A stretch of 9,761 bases of DNA, from positions 1-9,761 of the forward strand of contig JAFQLN010000110.1 in NCBI GenBank assembly GCA_017414585.1, in the 5' to 3' direction. Source of the DNA: Clostridia bacterium. Its GTDB lineage: Bacteria > Bacillota_A > Clostridia > Oscillospirales > CAG-272. The first letter of the stretch is position 1. Every line of letters begins with the position of its first letter. Made by a program: the position numbers and the translations under genes. Below are positions 7,684-9,761 of the stretch, one piece after another. A model generated the notes under the pieces. It was not told where the DNA came from. It saw only the letters and a list, made by a program, of their open reading frames with translations, and did no database searches.

Positions 7684-7702
7684 TCTGCGTAAAGGAGTTT
7701 TT

Positions 7703-8527
7703 ATGAACGATCTGTACACACTCTACACCCGTTCTTTCCCGCAGTACCCCGTCAGCAGAGAAAAGTTTGCCGGCATAACCGACGGTGCCGTGCTGTTCAC
7801 CCGTACAGTCGGTCAGACTCCCGCGGGCTTTGCTCTGGTACGTGAAAACAGCATTTCCCTGCTCTGCGTTGATGAAGCGTACCGGCATCGGGGTATCGGC
7901 TCCTCTCTCCTCGCCGAAGCAGAAAAGCATATTGCAGAAACCGGTGCGGAGACAATCCTGCTCGGACGCGGAAACGGCTACATTCTGCAGGGCGTTCCCG
8001 AAGAACATCCCGAAGCTGTTTCGTTCTTCCAAAAGCGCGGATACATCGCCGACAGTTCCAGTGTGAATATGATGCTCGATCTGCGCACGTATCATGCGCA
8101 AGATCATCCGATTCCGCCGTGTCCCGCCGATGTGATATTCCGTCCCGCACAACAGGAAGACACCGATGCGCTTCTCAGAGCAGTCCTTGCTGTAAACGAA
8201 AAATGGGTCTGGTACTTTGAGCACAACAGCGATCCGGTTCTCGTTGCCGAACAGAACAGCGAAATCATCGGATTTGAAATGCTCTGCACGAAAGACATCT
8301 ATTTCTCTTTTCACGGTGAGACTATCGGCTCGATCGGATGTGTCGGCGTAATCAAGTCTGCACGGTGTCAGGGCATCGGACTGCGGATGGTACAGGAAGG
8401 TCTGCTCGCACTGAAAAAACAGGGATGCACCCGGATGGAACTGCTCTACACCTACAAAGCTGACTGGTACGGAAAACTGGGCTTTGCGGTCATGCATACC
8501 CAGTGGATGGGCAAAAAAACGATATAA
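7703..8527 (+). CDS. Tandem GNAT-family N-acetyltransferase
   Basis: 274 residues carrying two GNAT folds in a row. The first (about 1-130) has the acetyl-CoA pyrophosphate loop RHRGIG (61-66) within CVDEAYRHRGIGSSLL. The second (about 140-274) has RCQGIG (221-226), followed by YGKLGF (256-261), the usual C-terminal strand of the fold. The family transfers an acetyl group from acetyl-CoA to an amine; the substrate here cannot be told. Duplicated GNAT proteins often keep one active copy, but here both loops look intact. The start at 7703 has AAAGGAG 5 nt upstream; an in-frame ATG at 7655 inside glnN is rejected. It is co-transcribed with glnN and ends at a strong terminator. Confidence 0.88.
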   Translation: MNDLYTLYTRSFPQYPVSREKFAGITDGAVLFTRTVGQTPAGFALVRENSISLLCVDEAYRHRGIGSSLLAEAEKHIAETGAETILLGRGNGYILQGVPEEHPEAVSFFQKRGYIADSSSVNMMLDLRTYHAQDHPIPPCPADVIFRPAQQEDTDALLRAVLAVNEKWVWYFEHNSDPVLVAEQNSEIIGFEMLCTKDIYFSFHGETIGSIGCVGVIKSARCQGIGLRMVQEGLLALKKQGCTRMELLYTYKADWYGKLGFAVMHTQWMGKKTI

Positions 8528-8533
8528 GTACTA

Positions 8534-8580
8534 ACAGGATTTTCGTGTATGCAGATACGCGCAGAATCCTGTTTTTGTTT
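8534..8580 (+). terminator. Rho-independent terminator of the glnN operon
   Basis: Arms ACAGGATT (8534-8541) and AATCCTGT (8565-8572) enclose a second stem, CGTGTAT (8544-8550) and ATACGCG, with loop GCAG and one G-U pair. TTTTTGTTT follows. It starts 7 nt after the acetyltransferase stop codon. Confidence 0.92.
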
Positions 8581-8601
8581 CTGAAAAATCCTTCTTGTCA
8601 T

Positions 8602-8630
8602 GCATAAATGCGTTCATGATGGAAAAACTA
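8602..8630 (+). promoter_or_regulatory. Candidate sigma-F-type (forespore) promoter of the SpoIIQ-like gene
   Basis: GCATA (8602-8606) and GGAAAAACTA (8621-8630), 14 bp apart, fit every position of the sigma-F consensus as I recall it from B. subtilis (GywTA, then GgnrAnAnTw). No good sigma-A promoter is seen between the preceding terminator and the gene. The start point would be near 8637, leaving a leader of about 33 nt. In B. subtilis spoIIQ is a sigma-F gene, so site and product agree. The closely related sigma-G could also read it. Confidence 0.6.
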
Positions 8631-8669
8631 TACCCGACAACATCATGTACCCAAAAGGAAGGAATTCTC

Positions 8670-9521
8670 ATGAACCACACTTTAAAGAAACAAAACCGCA
8701 TTCTTCTCATCACGCTTGTGGTCATTCTCACAGCCGCTGCCCTGCTCATCGCTGTCACCGGAGGAGCTAACCGCAAGAACAAGGAAGAAAATCCGCCCCT
8801 TGATGCAAAGATCACGGAAACACCCTCCGCACAATCCGGCAAGACGGACACAAAATCCCCCTCCGACAGTAAAAAAACTGAAACCGGCGATGCAAAGGAC
8901 TCCGGCAAGATGATGACGAAGGACGGAGAAACGCCTGCTCCCGCTGATCCGAAATCTGCTGTGAAAGACAAGGCAGAATCGAACAGCAGCTCTTCCTCCA
9001 CCGCCGAACAGGATAAAACGGAGCAAAAAGCCGATGCAGCTGCTGAAAAGACGGTCTCCGCCATGCAGTCCGAACTTCTGCCCGTCTTCACCCTTCCCGT
9101 TGACGCGCCCGTATCCAAGGGATTTTCCGGTGAAGTTCCCGTGTTCAGCTATACCATGAACGACTACCGCACCCACTGCGGCATTGATTTCGCCTGTCCC
9201 GCCGGAACGGAAATCCGCGCTGCCGCAGACGGTACAATCTGCTCGCTGACCGATCATCCCATGATGGGCGTCACGGTGGGCATCAGCCATTCCGGCGGCG
9301 CTGTGACCTGGTACAAGGGACTGAGCGAGGAATCGCTGTCGCTTGTCAAAACCGGTGATTCTGTCAGACGCGGGCAGGTCATCGGCACATCCGGCTCCAC
9401 GGCGCTGATCGAATCTGCCGAAGAAGATCATATGCACTTTGAACTGCAGGTCAACGGCGCATATGAAAATCCGGGTGAATTCATGAAAGTGCAGTATCTC
9501 GCCGATCTGCCCGAAGACTGA
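8670..9521 (+). CDS. spoIIQ: Membrane-anchored M23-family protein, SpoIIQ-like
   Basis: 283 residues: a short basic N-terminus, one transmembrane segment (about 11-32, no lipobox), a low-complexity Lys/Ser/Asp/Glu/Ala-rich linker (about 33-130), then an M23/LytM domain (about 140-275). The zinc-ligand pattern is present: His169 and Asp173 in HCGID, and His254 and His256 in HMH. The block normally reading Y.H, which carries a catalytic histidine in LytM, reads WYKGLS. That matches the Y.SLS seen in SpoIIQ proteins. SpoIIQ is anchored in the forespore membrane and binds SpoIIIAH across the intermembrane space during engulfment. The start at 8670 has AGGAAGG 7 nt upstream; an in-frame ATG at 8595 would precede the promoter. 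The single-gene unit has a sigma-F-like promoter and its own terminator. Membrane-bound M23 protein is firm; the SpoIIQ identity is probable, not proven. Confidence 0.7.
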   Translation: MNHTLKKQNRILLITLVVILTAAALLIAVTGGANRKNKEENPPLDAKITETPSAQSGKTDTKSPSDSKKTETGDAKDSGKMMTKDGETPAPADPKSAVKDKAESNSSSSSTAEQDKTEQKADAAAEKTVSAMQSELLPVFTLPVDAPVSKGFSGEVPVFSYTMNDYRTHCGIDFACPAGTEIRAAADGTICSLTDHPMMGVTVGISHSGGAVTWYKGLSEESLSLVKTGDSVRRGQVIGTSGSTALIESAEEDHMHFELQVNGAYENPGEFMKVQYLADLPED

Positions 9522-9544
9522 ATGCACACAAACCAAGATGGAAG

Positions 9545-9570
9545 AGGGAGCGCCTGCCGCTTCCTTTTTC
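9545..9570 (+). terminator. Rho-independent terminator after the SpoIIQ-like gene
   Basis: Stem GGGAGCG (9546-9552) with CGCTTCC (9558-9564), one G-U pair and a 5-nt loop, extended by A9545 with T9565. The T-run at 9565-9569 follows directly. It lies 24 nt past the stop codon. Confidence 0.85.
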
Positions 9571-9670
9571 GTCTGTCTTCCCGTTTCATGGTACGGCAAC
9601 CGCATTTACTTATAGATGAAAATTTGAAGTTGAAGGTATATCTGTCAGGTGTCCGTTCGGTCTGCACCAA
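9571..9670. other. Non-coding stretch before the palindromic repeat
   Basis: I see no gene, promoter or RNA here. The minus-strand ORFs that cross it run into the SpoIIQ-like gene and show no family resemblance. Confidence 0.4.
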
Positions 9671-9734
9671 AGCCTTCCCCTGAATGAACTTTGTTCATTC
9701 TGTGGGGAAGGTGTCACGAAGTGACGGATGAGGG
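9671..9734. repeat. REP-like palindromic repeat with two hairpins
   Basis: The first hairpin pairs CCTTCCCC (9673-9680) with GGGGAAGG (9704-9711). Its loop holds a second perfect stem, GAATGAAC (9682-9689) and GTTCATTC (9693-9700), around TTT. Directly after it comes GTCAC-GAA-GTGAC (9713-9725), then GGATGAGGG (9726-9734). Elements with this layout (CCTTCCCC/GGGGAAGG, a second small hairpin, then GGATGAGG) are, from memory, scattered in many copies through genomes of gut Clostridia. It is non-coding, lies in an intergenic region and has no terminator T-run. The boundaries are approximate and only one copy is in view. Confidence 0.65.
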
Positions 9735-9761
9735 AAAAAACAGGCAATTTGGTATTCTATA

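Noticed and set aside
8682..9605. Minus-strand open frame (307 codons) opposite the SpoIIQ-like gene
   Set aside because: Antisense to the M23 domain, includes the terminator stem, and has no domain or start signal.

Overview
The window looks like chromosomal DNA from a spore-forming, low-to-mid-GC Gram-positive bacterium of the Clostridia, plausibly an Oscillospiraceae-like gut organism. Four things point there: strong AGGAG-type ribosome binding sites, a type III glutamine synthetase, a SpoIIQ-like forespore protein behind a sigma-F-type promoter, and a CCTTCCCC/GGGGAAGG palindromic repeat of a kind I recall from gut Clostridia. I cannot name the species. There are seven protein genes (one partial) in two divergent blocks that part at about 5270-5580. 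No phage, insertion sequence, CRISPR array, tRNA or rRNA is visible.

Left block, minus strand. The start of efp (elongation factor P) runs off the left edge and has its own promoter. Next is a single-gene unit for a type II P-type calcium-transporting ATPase, with a clear promoter and a rho-independent terminator. Upstream of it, a two-gene unit encodes a PlsC-like acyltransferase carrying a zinc ribbon and a C-terminal extension, overlapping by 8 nt a ZnuC-like ABC ATPase. That ATPase has no permease or binding-protein gene beside it and lacks the usual switch histidine.

Right block, plus strand. glnN (type III glutamine synthetase) has a good vegetative promoter with a 15-bp inverted repeat just upstream of the -35. 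It is followed 19 nt later by a tandem-GNAT acetyltransferase, then a strong terminator. Next comes a membrane-anchored M23-family protein resembling SpoIIQ, with its own terminator. The right end carries a compact palindromic repeat.

For six of the seven genes the start is supported by a Shine-Dalgarno sequence. In four of those (ATPase, acyltransferase, glnN, acetyltransferase) and in the M23 gene a longer in-frame ORF exists but its first ATG is rejected, because a promoter or the true ribosome binding site lies inside the extension. efp is the exception: its start rests on alignment with B. subtilis EF-P. The points most worth following are the acyltransferase/orphan-ABC pair, the sigma-F-type promoter of the SpoIIQ-like gene, the inverted repeats upstream of glnN, and the palindromic repeat. 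The other genes look like ordinary housekeeping functions, and I see no clear multi-gene novel system.
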